A stretch of 64,000 nt of DNA from CAWDCV01 sp963728125 (GTDB lineage: Bacteria; Actinomycetota; Actinomycetes; CAWDCV01), in assembly GCA_963728125.1 (NCBI GenBank), contig CAVSIZ010000013.1:372001-436000 (forward strand), in the 5' to 3' direction. Numbering within the stretch: position 1 is the first letter of the stretch; every line of letters starts with the position of its first letter. The position numbers and the translations under genes were made by a program. The notes beneath the pieces were generated by a model. It ran no database searches. It saw only the letters and a list, made by a program, of their open reading frames with translations, and had not been told where the DNA came from. Of the stretch, positions 48,068 through 57,110 are shown one piece after another.

Positions 48068-50760
48068 TGGAGTCGCTGTCGTCGGCGGAGATCCGCCGCC
48101 GGTTCCTCGGCTTCTTCGAGAACCGTCGCCACACGGTGGTCCCGTCCACTCCTCTCGTGGACAACGACCCCGACCTGCTGTTCGTCGTGGCTGGCATGCA
48201 GCCCTTCAAGCCGTACTTCTCGGGCGCCGCGAAGGCGCCCTGGGAGCGGGCGGTCAGCGTGCAGAAGTGCCTGCGGACCTACGACATCGAGAACGTCGGC
48301 CAGACCGCTCGACACGCGACGTTCTTCCAGATGTGCGGCAACTTCTCCTTCGGTGACTACTTCAAGGAGACAGCGATTCCGCTGGCCTGGGAGCTCGTCA
48401 CCAAGCCCGTCTCAGAAGGTGGTTTCGGGCTGGAGAAGGACCGGCTCTGGGTGACGGTCTTCGAGACCGACGACGAGGCGTACGACATCTGGCGCAAGGC
48501 TGCGCTGGTGCCGCCCGAGCGCATCCAGCGACGTGGCATGGACGACAACTACTGGTCGATGGGTGTGCCGGGCCCGTGCGGTCCGTGCTCGGAGATCTAC
48601 TACGACCGCGGTGTCGACTACGGCAAGGAAGGCGGCCCCGTCGTCGACGAGGAGCGCTACCTGGAGATCTGGAACCTCGTCTTCATCCAGAACCTCCGTG
48701 GCCCATCGACGGGTCCGGGTAAGTCGGACTACGAGATCCTCGGCGAGCTTCCGACAAAGAACATCGATACCGGTCTCGGACTCGAGCGACTCGCAACGAT
48801 CCTGCAGAACGTCGACAACCTCTACGAGATCGACACCACGCGGATGATTCTCGATCGGGCGTCCGACCTCACCGGCAAGCCGTACGGCGAACAGCATCGC
48901 GACGACGTCTCGCTGCGCATCGTCGCCGACCACGTCCGCTCGTCGGTGATGCTCATCGGCGACGGCGTGACGCCGGGCAATGAGGGACGCGGGTACGTGC
49001 TGCGTCGCCTGCTGCGACGTGTCATCCGCAACATGCGGATGTTGGGCGCCCAACAGCCCACGATGGGGGAGCTCGTCGACGCGACCATCGAGGCCATGGG
49101 ACCTCAATACCCCGAGCTGATCACCGAGTCGTCCCGCATTCACGAGGTTGCGCAGGCCGAGGAGCGGGCGTTTCTCTCCACGCTGCGCACGGGCACCACG
49201 CTGTTCGAGAGCGCGGCCGCCGAGGTGCGTGACGCCGGCGGCACCGAACTGTCGGGCGAGCGGGCGTTTCAGTTGCACGACACCTACGGCTTCCCGATTG
49301 ACATCACCCTCGAGATGGCGGCGGAGCAGGGCCTCACGGTCGACGAGCAGGGTTTCCGCCGGTTGATGGGTGAGCAGCGTGCTCGGGCCAAGGCGGACGC
49401 GCAGGCGCGCAAGACCGGCGCCGCCAGCCTCGGTGGTTACCGTGACGTGGCCCAAGAGACCGGTCAGACCGAGTTCACCGGCTACGACGAGGTGCGGACG
49501 TCCGGGCAGGTGCGCGGGATCCTGCGCGACGGCGAGCCCGCGCCGGCCGCGGTCGAGGGCGACGAGGTCGAGATCGTCCTCGACCGGACGCCTTTCTACG
49601 CCGAGGGCGGCGGTCAGCTCGCCGACCACGGCGTCATCCAGCTCGCGAACGGTGCCTACGCCGACGTGCTCGACGTGCAGTCGCCGGTGCCCGGGCTGAT
49701 CGTCCACCGCGCGCGCATAGTGTCCGGAGAAGTGACGCCCGGCCTCGACGCGCAGAGCGAGGTCGACGTCGACCGCCGGCGATCGATCTCCCGCGCGCAC
49801 ACCGCAACCCACATGGTCCATAAGGCGTTCCGTGAGGCGCTGGGGGAGACCGCGACCCAGGCTGGGTCGGAGAACGCACCGGGGCGGTTCCGCTTCGACT
49901 TCTCCGCGACGAGCGCGGTTCCGCCCTCGGTCCTGCGCGACGTGGAGCAGCGGGTCAACGTGCTTCTCGCCGAGGACTTGCCGGTGCACGCCGAGATCAT
50001 GGGCATCGAGCAGGCTCAGCAGGCAGGCGCCATGGCGCTGTTCGGAGAGAAGTACGGCGATCGCGTACGCGTCGTGTCGGTCGGCGACTGGGCACGCGAG
50101 CTGTGCGGTGGCACGCACGCGCTGCACTCGGGTCAGCTCGGCCTGGTCAAGTTGCTCGGGGAGTCCTCCATCGGTGCCGGCGTGCGCCGGGTCGAGGCCC
50201 TGGTCGGCGTCGACGCCTACACCTACCTGGCGCGTGAACACACGCTGGTCGCTCAGTTGACGGAGGCGCTCAAGGCGCGTCCCGAGGAGCTTCCCGAGCG
50301 GGTCGCCGGCATCGTCTCCCGACTGCGTGACGCCGAGCGAGAGATCGAGCGACTGCGCGCCGGGCAGGTGCTGCAAGCAGCTGCGGGACTGGCTGCGGCG
50401 CCGAGCGACGTCTTCGGCGTGGCACTCGTGGCGCACCAGGCAGCGGACGGCACCACTGCGGACGACCTGCGCAAGCTCGCGCTCGACGTACGAAACCGCC
50501 TGAGCGGTCGTCCCGCCGTGGTTGCGGTGGCGTCCGTCGCGAATGAGCGTCCGGTGGTCGTCGTCACCGTCAATGACGAGGCTCGCGGCTGGGGCCTCAA
50601 GGCGGGCGAGCTGGTTCGCGCCGCCGCAGCCACGCTGGGCGGCGGAGGCGGCGGCAAGGACGACATCGCCCAGGGCGGCGGCTCTGACGCCAGCCAGGTC
50701 GAGGAGGCCCTGCGACAGGTCGAGTACGCCGTCGGCAAGCGCGTCACGGGAGACGCCTAG
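48067..50760 (+). CDS. alaS: alanine--tRNA ligase
   Basis: Class II synthetase of 897 aa with all four regions: catalytic core (FLGFFENRRHTVVPSTPLV, MCGNFSFGDYFKE), tRNA-recognition domain, editing domain with zinc ligands HTATH near residue 578 and CGGTH near 680, and the C-Ala domain ending in a glycine-rich GGGGGGKDDIAQGGG oligomerisation segment. ATG 48067 overlaps the preceding stop (TGATG). It is followed by ruvX and mltG in the usual actinobacterial order. Confidence 0.96.
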   Translation: MESLSSAEIRRRFLGFFENRRHTVVPSTPLVDNDPDLLFVVAGMQPFKPYFSGAAKAPWERAVSVQKCLRTYDIENVGQTARHATFFQMCGNFSFGDYFKETAIPLAWELVTKPVSEGGFGLEKDRLWVTVFETDDEAYDIWRKAALVPPERIQRRGMDDNYWSMGVPGPCGPCSEIYYDRGVDYGKEGGPVVDEERYLEIWNLVFIQNLRGPSTGPGKSDYEILGELPTKNIDTGLGLERLATILQNVDNLYEIDTTRMILDRASDLTGKPYGEQHRDDVSLRIVADHVRSSVMLIGDGVTPGNEGRGYVLRRLLRRVIRNMRMLGAQQPTMGELVDATIEAMGPQYPELITESSRIHEVAQAEERAFLSTLRTGTTLFESAAAEVRDAGGTELSGERAFQLHDTYGFPIDITLEMAAEQGLTVDEQGFRRLMGEQRARAKADAQARKTGAASLGGYRDVAQETGQTEFTGYDEVRTSGQVRGILRDGEPAPAAVEGDEVEIVLDRTPFYAEGGGQLADHGVIQLANGAYADVLDVQSPVPGLIVHRARIVSGEVTPGLDAQSEVDVDRRRSISRAHTATHMVHKAFREALGETATQAGSENAPGRFRFDFSATSAVPPSVLRDVEQRVNVLLAEDLPVHAEIMGIEQAQQAGAMALFGEKYGDRVRVVSVGDWARELCGGTHALHSGQLGLVKLLGESSIGAGVRRVEALVGVDAYTYLAREHTLVAQLTEALKARPEELPERVAGIVSRLRDAEREIERLRAGQVLQAAAGLAAAPSDVFGVALVAHQAADGTTADDLRKLALDVRNRLSGRPAVVAVASVANERPVVVVTVNDEARGWGLKAGELVRAAAATLGGGGGGKDDIAQGGGSDASQVEEALRQVEYAVGKRVTGDA

Positions 50761-50772
50761 GCCGGCCCGCTG

Positions 50773-51243
50773 TTGGGGGTCGACCTCGGATCGGTACGCA
50801 TCGGCATTGCCGGCAGCGATCCAGAGGGCACGCTGGCGTACCCCGTCGAAACCATTCGTCGGGACGCGGCACGCGACCGCGACCTTGACCGGATTGCCGC
50901 CCTGGTGTCCGAGCGCGGCGTCGTCGAGGTCGTCGTCGGTCTGCCCCGGTCGATGTCGGGTGGCGAGGGTCCCGCGGCCGCCGCCGCGCGGGCATGGGCG
51001 GCCCGGCTCGCCGTGCGGATCGCGCCAGTTCCCCTACGGTTGGTGGACGAGCGGCTCAGCACCCTGAGCGCTCAGCGAGATATGCGACACTCGGGCGTGT
51101 CGGACCGCAAGGGACGCGCCGTCGTGGACCAAGCCGCGGCGGTCGTCATACTGCAAAGTGCGTTGGACGCAGCGCGGGAGGGGAAGAGAGCCGGAATCGT
51201 GGTTCCACCCTCGATCGACGAACGACCCAAAGGGAGTCCATGA
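50773..51243 (+). CDS. ruvX: Holliday junction resolvase-like RuvX/YqgF nuclease
   Basis: RNase H-fold protein of 156 aa. LGVDLGSVRIGIAGSD holds the first catalytic Asp, EVVVGLPRSMSG the second strand, RLVDERLST the Glu, and VDQAAAVVILQSAL the final Asp. YqgF proteins process pre-16S rRNA ends and may act on junctions. Only TTG 50773 or CTG 50770 can start it, because the alaS TAG lies in the same frame just upstream. It overlaps mltG by ATGA. Confidence 0.88.
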   Translation: MGVDLGSVRIGIAGSDPEGTLAYPVETIRRDAARDRDLDRIAALVSERGVVEVVVGLPRSMSGGEGPAAAAARAWAARLAVRIAPVPLRLVDERLSTLSAQRDMRHSGVSDRKGRAVVDQAAAVVILQSALDAAREGKRAGIVVPPSIDERPKGSP

Positions 51244-52340
51244 GCCACCGCTTGGTTCTGGAACGCACATCGGATGAGCGTGTCGAGCGCAACCGGCGCC
51301 GGCGTCGCAGCGGCATCGCCATCCTGCTGTCGTTCCTTCTCATCGGGGGATTGGTCACGGGGGCGTTTTTCGGGCTGCGCTCGGCGCTCGGCGGGCTCCT
51401 CCCGGGGGCGGCGCCTGACTACACCGGTGAAGGCTCGGGATCGACGCTGGTCGAGGTGACCAGCGGTCAGACGTCGCGCAGCATCGGCGCCACGCTCGAG
51501 GAGGCCGGCGTCGTCAAGAGCGCGGACGCCTTCGCGGAGGCAGCTCGCGACGACGCTCGCTCGCTGACCATTCAGCCGGGGTTCTACACACTGCGCCTGG
51601 AGATGAAGGCCTCGTCGGCGCTCGCCCTGCTGCTCGACCCCGCATCTCGCGCCGAGGGCAAGGTGACCCTTCAGGAGGGACTCCGGCTCAGTAATTCCCT
51701 GCAGGTCATCTCCGAGAGCACGCAGATCCCACTCGCCGACCTGGAGGCGGCCAGCCAGGACGTCGCATCCCTCGGGCTACCGGCCTGGGCCGGCAGCAAC
51801 GCTGAGGGCTTCATCTTCCCTGCGACGTACCCCGTGCCGCCGAATGCGACCGCGCAGGCCGTGCTCCGCACGACGACGGAGCGGTTTGCGGAGGCGGCGC
51901 AAACCGTGCAGCTCGAGCAACGGGCGCAAAATCTCGGCTACACGCCGTACGAGATCCTCATCGTCGCCAGCCTCATCCAGGCCGAAGGCATCGAGGCCGA
52001 CTTCGGCAAGGTGGCGCGGGTCATCTACAACAGGCTCGATGACGGGATGCCGCTGCAGGTCGATGCGACGGTCAACTACGCGCTGAACAAGAGCGAGCTC
52101 GGCCTGACCACCGAGGACCTGGAGGTCGACTCGCCGTACAACACCTACCAGGTCAAGGGTTTGCCGCCGACCCCCATCAACGCGCCGGGCGAAGCCGCGA
52201 TCGAGGCGGCGCTCAGTCCCGAGGACGGTGACTGGATCTACTACATCACCGTCGACCCGGGCGGCACCGGCGAGACGCGCTTCACCGCCAGCTACGACGA
52301 GTTCCTCCGCTGGAAGGCGGAGTACCAGCGCAACAACTAG
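51240..52340 (+). CDS. mltG: endolytic transglycosylase MltG
   Basis: Membrane-bound murein transglycosylase of 366 aa that cuts nascent glycan strands. A basic N-terminus (ERNRRRRRSGI) precedes one transmembrane helix (AILLSFLLIGGLVTGAFFGL). The YceG domain shows IVASLIQAEGIEADFGKVARV with the catalytic Glu, VIYNRLDDGMPLQVDATV and SPYNTYQVKGLPPTPINAPG. No LysM domain is seen. A repeat-bearing hairpin follows, where aroE is often found in relatives. Confidence 0.93.
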   Translation: MSHRLVLERTSDERVERNRRRRRSGIAILLSFLLIGGLVTGAFFGLRSALGGLLPGAAPDYTGEGSGSTLVEVTSGQTSRSIGATLEEAGVVKSADAFAEAARDDARSLTIQPGFYTLRLEMKASSALALLLDPASRAEGKVTLQEGLRLSNSLQVISESTQIPLADLEAASQDVASLGLPAWAGSNAEGFIFPATYPVPPNATAQAVLRTTTERFAEAAQTVQLEQRAQNLGYTPYEILIVASLIQAEGIEADFGKVARVIYNRLDDGMPLQVDATVNYALNKSELGLTTEDLEVDSPYNTYQVKGLPPTPINAPGEAAIEAALSPEDGDWIYYITVDPGGTGETRFTASYDEFLRWKAEYQRNN

Positions 52341-52353
52341 GGCGTATCGCGAC

Positions 52354-52401
52354 TTGTCCCCATGACGTGACGCTCTGGCGTCACCACGTTCGGACAACTC
52401 G
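52354..52401. repeat. dispersed repeat, second copy, imperfect hairpin
   Basis: The sequence at 52379-52401, containing CACCACGTTCGGACAACTCG, matches 9879-9901 with one mismatch. Its left arm (52354-52372) begins TTGTCC like the first copy but pairs at only 14 of 19 positions. Likely an mltG terminator derived from a mobile or REP-like element. Confidence 0.6.
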
Positions 52402-52469
52402 CTGGGAACGTGGCCTTACTTGTGGACGACGGCTCCGGACGCGGCGCTGCGTGCGGTACAACGTGCAGG

Positions 52470-53183
52470 GTGACCATCGCGCTCGTTCTCGGCTGCGCCC
52501 TGCTCGGCGTGGTCGTTGGCGCCCTCCTCGAGCCGATCGTCAGCGAGGTGCCTGCCGGCGCCCGGCCGAGCCTGCGCTCACGTGCGACAAAGCTGGCCGA
52601 CGACCGCCCCGCGAACCGGAGGACCATCCTCGCCCTGACCACGGGCGCCGTTTTCGCTGCCCTGGCGTGGGCCATCGGCCCGACGGCCGCGCTGCCCGCC
52701 TTCCTCTTCCTCGGCGCCGTCGGCGTTGCTCTCGGCGCCATCGACCTCGAGCATCACCGGCTGCCGAACGCGCTGACGCTCCCGTCGTATGTCATCGGCG
52801 CCGCTCTCCTCGCAGTCGCCGTGCCGCTCAGCGACAGCGCGACGTGGGACACCTTCCTGCGCGCGCTGCTTGGGTGCGCCGCACTCTTCGCGTTCTACTT
52901 CGTCCTCGCGCTGATCTATCCCGCCGGCATGGGCTTCGGCGACGTCAAGCTCGCCGGCGTCCTCGGTCTCTACCTCGGTTGGCTCGGCTGGGGGCCGCTG
53001 GTCGTTGGGGCTTTCCTCGGCTTCCTGCTCGGCGCAGTGGTAGGCCTGGCACTCATGGCAACACGTCGCATGACCCGCAAGTCCCGCATCCCCTTCGGCC
53101 CATTCATGCTGGTCGGCGCGTTGCTCGCCATTGTCTTCGGCGAGGCGATCGCAGCTGCGTATGTCGGATCGATCACGACGTAG
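52470..53183 (+). CDS. A24-family prepilin peptidase (PilD-like)
   Basis: Membrane aspartyl protease of 237 aa with about seven hydrophobic segments. The two catalytic aspartates are in GAIDLEHHRLPNAL near residue 90 and GMGFGDVKLAGVLG near 151 (GxGD motif). The cysteine-rich N-methyltransferase domain of classical PilD is absent, leaving a bare peptidase core. GTG 52470 is chosen because hydrophobic sequence starts at once. No pilin genes lie in this window. It sits between mltG and aroC. Confidence 0.85.
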   Translation: MTIALVLGCALLGVVVGALLEPIVSEVPAGARPSLRSRATKLADDRPANRRTILALTTGAVFAALAWAIGPTAALPAFLFLGAVGVALGAIDLEHHRLPNALTLPSYVIGAALLAVAVPLSDSATWDTFLRALLGCAALFAFYFVLALIYPAGMGFGDVKLAGVLGLYLGWLGWGPLVVGAFLGFLLGAVVGLALMATRRMTRKSRIPFGPFMLVGALLAIVFGEAIAAAYVGSITT

Positions 53184-53202
53184 TGCGTGCAAGGATCGGG
53201 AC

Positions 53203-54381
53203 ATGCTGCGCTGGTTGACCGCGGGGGAGTCGCACGGTCCTGCGCTGGTCGCGATCCTCGAGGGCCTGCCGGCCGGCGTGCGTACCTCTACCGGCGAGAT
53301 CTCCGCGGCGCTGGCTCGGCGACGGCTCGGGTACGGGCGCGGCGCCCGCATGTCGTTCGAGCAGGACGAGGTCGAACTGCTTGGCGGGGTACGGCACGGG
53401 CTAACACAGGGTGGGCCAGTCGCGGTACGCGTCGGCAACACCGAGTGGCCGAAATGGCAGGTCGTCATGTCCCCGGATCCGGTCGACGCTAGCGAGCTGG
53501 AGGGCCAGGCACGCAACGCACCCCTGACCCGACCGAGGCCGGGACACGCCGACCTTGCCGGCATGCAGAAGTACGGCTTCGACGACGCGCGCCCGGTCCT
53601 CGAGCGGGCCAGCGCCCGCGAGACCGCTGCTCGAGTGGCGCTCGGCACCGTCGCGCAGGCCTTTCTCACTCAGAGCACCGGCGCGCGCGTTCTCAGCCAT
53701 GTCGTCGCCCTCGGCACCGTTGAGGCGCCGGCCGGGCTCGTGCCGCAAGCGGAAGATCGCGACCGCATCGACGAGGACCCAGTCCGCTGTTTCGACGCCG
53801 AGACCTCCGCACTGATGGTCAAGGAGGTGGACGCCGCCCGCGCTGAGGGTGACACTCTCGGCGGTGTGGTCGAGGTCGTCGTCCACGGCCTGCCTCCTGG
53901 CCTCGGCAGCTCGGTTCATTGGGATCGACGGCTGGATGGTCGCCTCGCCGGAGCACTCATGGGGATCCACGCCATCAAGGCGGTCGAGATCGGAGACGGG
54001 TTCGAGCTCGCGCACGAGCGCGGTTCGGTCGCCCACGACGAGATCGTCGGCACACCAGAGGGTCTGCGCCGGGTGACCGGTCGGTCGGGCGGTACGGAAG
54101 GCGGCATGAGCACCGGTGAGGTACTGCGCGCGCGGGCTGCGATGAAGCCGATCTCCACCGTGCCGCGGGCCCTGCGGACCGTCGACATCGCCACCGGCGA
54201 GGCGGCGACGGCGATTCACCAGCGCTCGGACGTGTGCGCCGTCCCCGCCGCTGCAGTCGTGGCCGAGGCGATGGTCGCGCTCGTCTTGGCTGACGCGGTG
54301 CTCGAGAAGTTCGGCGGTGACTCGATCGAGGAGACCGCGCGGAACGTACGCGGCTACCTCGACGCGCTCGTGGTCCGCTGA
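53203..54381 (+). CDS. aroC: chorismate synthase
   Basis: FMN-dependent last enzyme of the shikimate pathway, 392 aa. Signatures are LTAGESHGPALVAILEG at the start, RPRPGHADLAGMQKYG, ARETAARVALGTVA and HDEIVGTPEGLRRVTGRSGG, TEGGMSTGE near the end. ATG 53203 directly precedes the conserved N-terminus. TGATG couples it to aroK. Confidence 0.96.
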   Translation: MLRWLTAGESHGPALVAILEGLPAGVRTSTGEISAALARRRLGYGRGARMSFEQDEVELLGGVRHGLTQGGPVAVRVGNTEWPKWQVVMSPDPVDASELEGQARNAPLTRPRPGHADLAGMQKYGFDDARPVLERASARETAARVALGTVAQAFLTQSTGARVLSHVVALGTVEAPAGLVPQAEDRDRIDEDPVRCFDAETSALMVKEVDAARAEGDTLGGVVEVVVHGLPPGLGSSVHWDRRLDGRLAGALMGIHAIKAVEIGDGFELAHERGSVAHDEIVGTPEGLRRVTGRSGGTEGGMSTGEVLRARAAMKPISTVPRALRTVDIATGEAATAIHQRSDVCAVPAAAVVAEAMVALVLADAVLEKFGGDSIEETARNVRGYLDALVVR

Positions 54382-54884
54382 TGCCGCCGGTCCTCGTTGT
54401 CGTCGGCCCGCCCGGCGCCGGGAAGTCCACGGTCGGCGGGCTGCTCGCTCGGCGGCTCGGTGTCGATTTCCGCGACACCGACGCCGACATCGAGACCACG
54501 GCGGGCATGCCGGTGTCCGACATCTTCGTGGAGCTCGGCGAGCCAACGTTTCGCGACCTCGAGCGGACAGCGGTCGCCACGGCACTCGCCGACCACGACG
54601 GCGTGCTCGCCCTCGGTGGCGGCGCCATCCTCGACCCCGGGACCCGCGCCCTGCTCCAGGACCACACCGTGGTCTTCCTCGACGTCGGCCTCGCCGACGC
54701 CGTACGCCGCGTCGGGTTGGCGCGCGACCGGCCGCTGCTGATCGCGAACCCGCGGGCCCAACTCATGCGGCTGCTCGAAGCGCGCCGACCGCTGTACGAG
54801 GAGGTGGCTTCCATCACCGTCGCCACCGACGGCCGTGGGCCCGATGACATTGCGGATGAGGTCCTCGCCCATGCTCGCGCCTGA
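54381..54884 (+). CDS. aroK: shikimate kinase
   Basis: P-loop kinase of 167 aa that phosphorylates shikimate. Walker A is GPPGAGKSTVGG near residue 9, the shikimate-binding Asp is in FRDTDADIE, and the LALGGGAI glycine loop and lid region (LARDRPLL) are present. Its last 14 nt overlap the aroB start. Confidence 0.95.
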   Translation: MPPVLVVVGPPGAGKSTVGGLLARRLGVDFRDTDADIETTAGMPVSDIFVELGEPTFRDLERTAVATALADHDGVLALGGGAILDPGTRALLQDHTVVFLDVGLADAVRRVGLARDRPLLIANPRAQLMRLLEARRPLYEEVASITVATDGRGPDDIADEVLAHARA

Positions 54885-55968
54885 GGTACGCCACGCGCCG
54901 ACGCGGATCCGGGTCGGCGGCGAGGCGCCGTACGACGTCGTCGTGGGCGCGGACGTGACCACGGAGCTCCCCGGTCTGCTCGGGCCGAGCGTGCTGCGCG
55001 TCGCGGTCATCCATCCGGCGGCACTCATCGCCGTTGCCACGCCGCTGGTGAACGAGCTCACGGCGCACGGTTATCGCGTTACGGCCATCGAGGTGCCGGA
55101 GGCGGAGGACGCGAAAGACGTCGCGGTTGCTGCGCGGGCGTGGGCTGCGCTCGGTCGTGCCGGCTTTACCCGGAGCGACGCCGTCGTCGGGGTCGGCGGC
55201 GGCTCGACAACGGACCTCGCCGGATTCGTCGCGGCGACGTGGCTGCGCGGTGTCCGAGTCATCCTGGTACCCACCACGCTGCTCGGGATGGTCGATGCGG
55301 CGGTCGGCGGCAAGACCGGCATCAACACCGCCGAGGGCAAGAACCTCGTCGGCGCGTTCCACCCTCCGGCGGGCGTGCTCTGCGACGTCGCCACGCTCGC
55401 GACGCTGCCCCACCTCGAATACGTCAGCGGCTTGGCCGAGGTCGTCAAGGCCGGGTTCATCGCCGATCCCGCGATTCTCGATCTGATCGAGAAAGAGCCC
55501 GAGGCCGCGGTCGACTCGTCCTCGACCGTCGCGCGCGAGCTCATCGAGCGCGCCATCCGGGTCAAGGCAGTCGTCGTCGCGGGCGATCTGCGGGAACGGG
55601 GTCGCCGGGAGATCCTCAACTACGGCCACACGCTCGGACACGCGATCGAGAAGGTCGAGCACTACCGCTGGCGCCATGGCAACGCTGTGTCCGTGGGACT
55701 GGTCTTCGCCGCCGAGCTGGGTCGGTTGGCGGGCCGCCTCGACGACGTCACCGCCGACCGGCACCGCGCGATTCTCCAGCAGCTGGGACTGCCGACGACG
55801 TATACCGGCGCCGCCTGGGCCACCCTCCTCGAAGCCATGCAGGTCGACAAGAAGGCCCGCGCCGACCGGCTGAGGTTCATCGTGCTCGACGGGCTCGCGC
55901 GCCCCGGGCTGCTGGAAGCCCCCGACCCGGCGCTGCTCGCTGAGGCCCACACACGCATCGCGCGAGCC
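54871..55968 (+). CDS. aroB: 3-dehydroquinate synthase (AroB part of an aroB-pepQ reading frame)
   Basis: Second shikimate enzyme, about 366 aa. NAD-binding GVGGGSTTDLAGFVAATW, VGGKTGIN, and zinc ligands in EVVKAGFI (Glu), NYGHTLGHAIE (His) and WRHGNAVSVG (His) are all seen. The homology ends near PDPALLAEAHTRIARAV, but there is no stop codon: the frame continues without break into an M24 peptidase. A TGA overlapping the GTG at 55969 lies one base out of frame, where a normal aroB stop could be. So this is either a genuine fusion or the effect of a lost or gained base in the last few codons. Confidence 0.9.
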
Positions 55969-57049
55969 GTGAGCGCACCCGCTGACCGACGGGACCGGCT
56001 GCGCGCCGAGCTCCCGTCGCTTGGCGTCGAGGCAGCGTTGATCACCCGACTCGTCAACATTCGCTACCTCACCGGGCTGGCGAGTTCCAACGCCGCGCTC
56101 CTCGTCAGCTCCGACGGCACCGACCTGCTCGCCACCGATGGGCGCTACGCCACGCTCGCCGGAGAAGTCGCCGGTGATGTCGAACTCGTCGTCGAGCGCT
56201 CGGTGGCCACGGTCCTCGCCGAGCGGGCGGTCGCGACTGACCGCCGCACGATCGCTGTCGAGACCCACGACGTGAGTGTCGACCTGCACGAGGCGTTGCA
56301 GCAGGCGGCGCCCCAGGTGCGGTGGTCCTCCTTGCACCACGCGGTCGAGCGCCTGCGAACGACCAAGGACGCCGCGGAGATCGAGCTCCTCCGGCACGCG
56401 TGCGCCATCACCGACCGCGCCTTCGCCGAGATCCTCCCCGTGCTCCGGCCGGGGCTCAGCGAGCGCACGATCGCGCGCTTGCTGGAGAGCGCGATGATCG
56501 ACGCAGGCGCCGACGCCCCCGCGTTCGAGACCATCGTCGCGGCCGGGCCGAGCGGCGCTCTGCCGCACCACCGGCCCAGCGACCGGCTCGTCGAGCGCGG
56601 TGAGCTCGTCACGATGGACTTCGGCGCTCGCTATCGCGGCTACCACGCCGACATGACGCGAACCGTCGCGGTCGGCCCACCGCCAGCGATGGGCGGCGGA
56701 CGTGTATGCCCTGGTAGGCGAGGCGCAGCGCGCCGGTCGTACCGCGAGCCGTCCCGGCGTCGACGCCAGGGAGCTGGACATGGCCGCCCGTACCGTCATC
56801 GCCGACGCCGGTCAGGCGGCGTACTTCCCGCACGGGCTTGGGCACGGCGTCGGCCTGGAGGTCCACGAGGCGCCACTGATCGGCTACCGCGCGACGGGTA
56901 CCATCGAGGCTCGCACGCCGCTCACCATCGAGCCCGGCATCTACCTTCCGGGTCGCGGTGGCGTACGCATCGAGGACACCCTCGTCGTGCGCGACGGCGA
57001 GCCCGACCTGCTAACGCACTCGCCGCGGGAGCTGCTGGTCCTCGGCTAG
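55969..57049 (+). CDS. pepQ: M24-family Xaa-Pro aminopeptidase, in frame with aroB and frameshifted
   Basis: Creatinase N-domain (LVNIRYLTGLASSNAALLV) plus pita-bread M24 domain. Metal ligands are in MDFGARYRGYHADMTRT (two Asp), then, after a frame change at about 56689, GLGHGVGLEVHE (His), TIEPGIYLPG (Glu) and VRIEDTLVV (Glu). Removing one G from GGG at 56691-56693 restores WAADVYALVGEAQRAG-type continuity (as AADVYALVGEAQ). GTG 55969 is the natural start if separate from aroB. It ends 61 nt before efp. Confidence 0.82.
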
Positions 57050-57097
57050 ATCGCACGAACTCGAACGACCTCGTACGACTCGAAAGACGTCAAAAGA

Positions 57098-57103
57098 TAG
57101 GGA
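57098..57103 (+). promoter_or_regulatory. -10-like TAGGGA box before efp
   Basis: TAGGGA ends 7 nt before GTG 57111, fitting a leaderless message. The upstream 40 nt hold repeated CGAACTCGAACGAC/CGTACGACTCGAA words. Confidence 0.45.
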
Positions 57104-57110
57104 CATCGGC

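Noticed and set aside
48412..50436. 674-codon minus-strand open frame opposite alaS
   Set aside because: Shadow of alaS; biased towards Arg, Leu and Val with no motif or ribosome site.
54814..56799. 661-codon minus-strand open frame across aroB-pepQ
   Set aside because: No recognisable domain; fully explained as the complement of aroB and pepQ.
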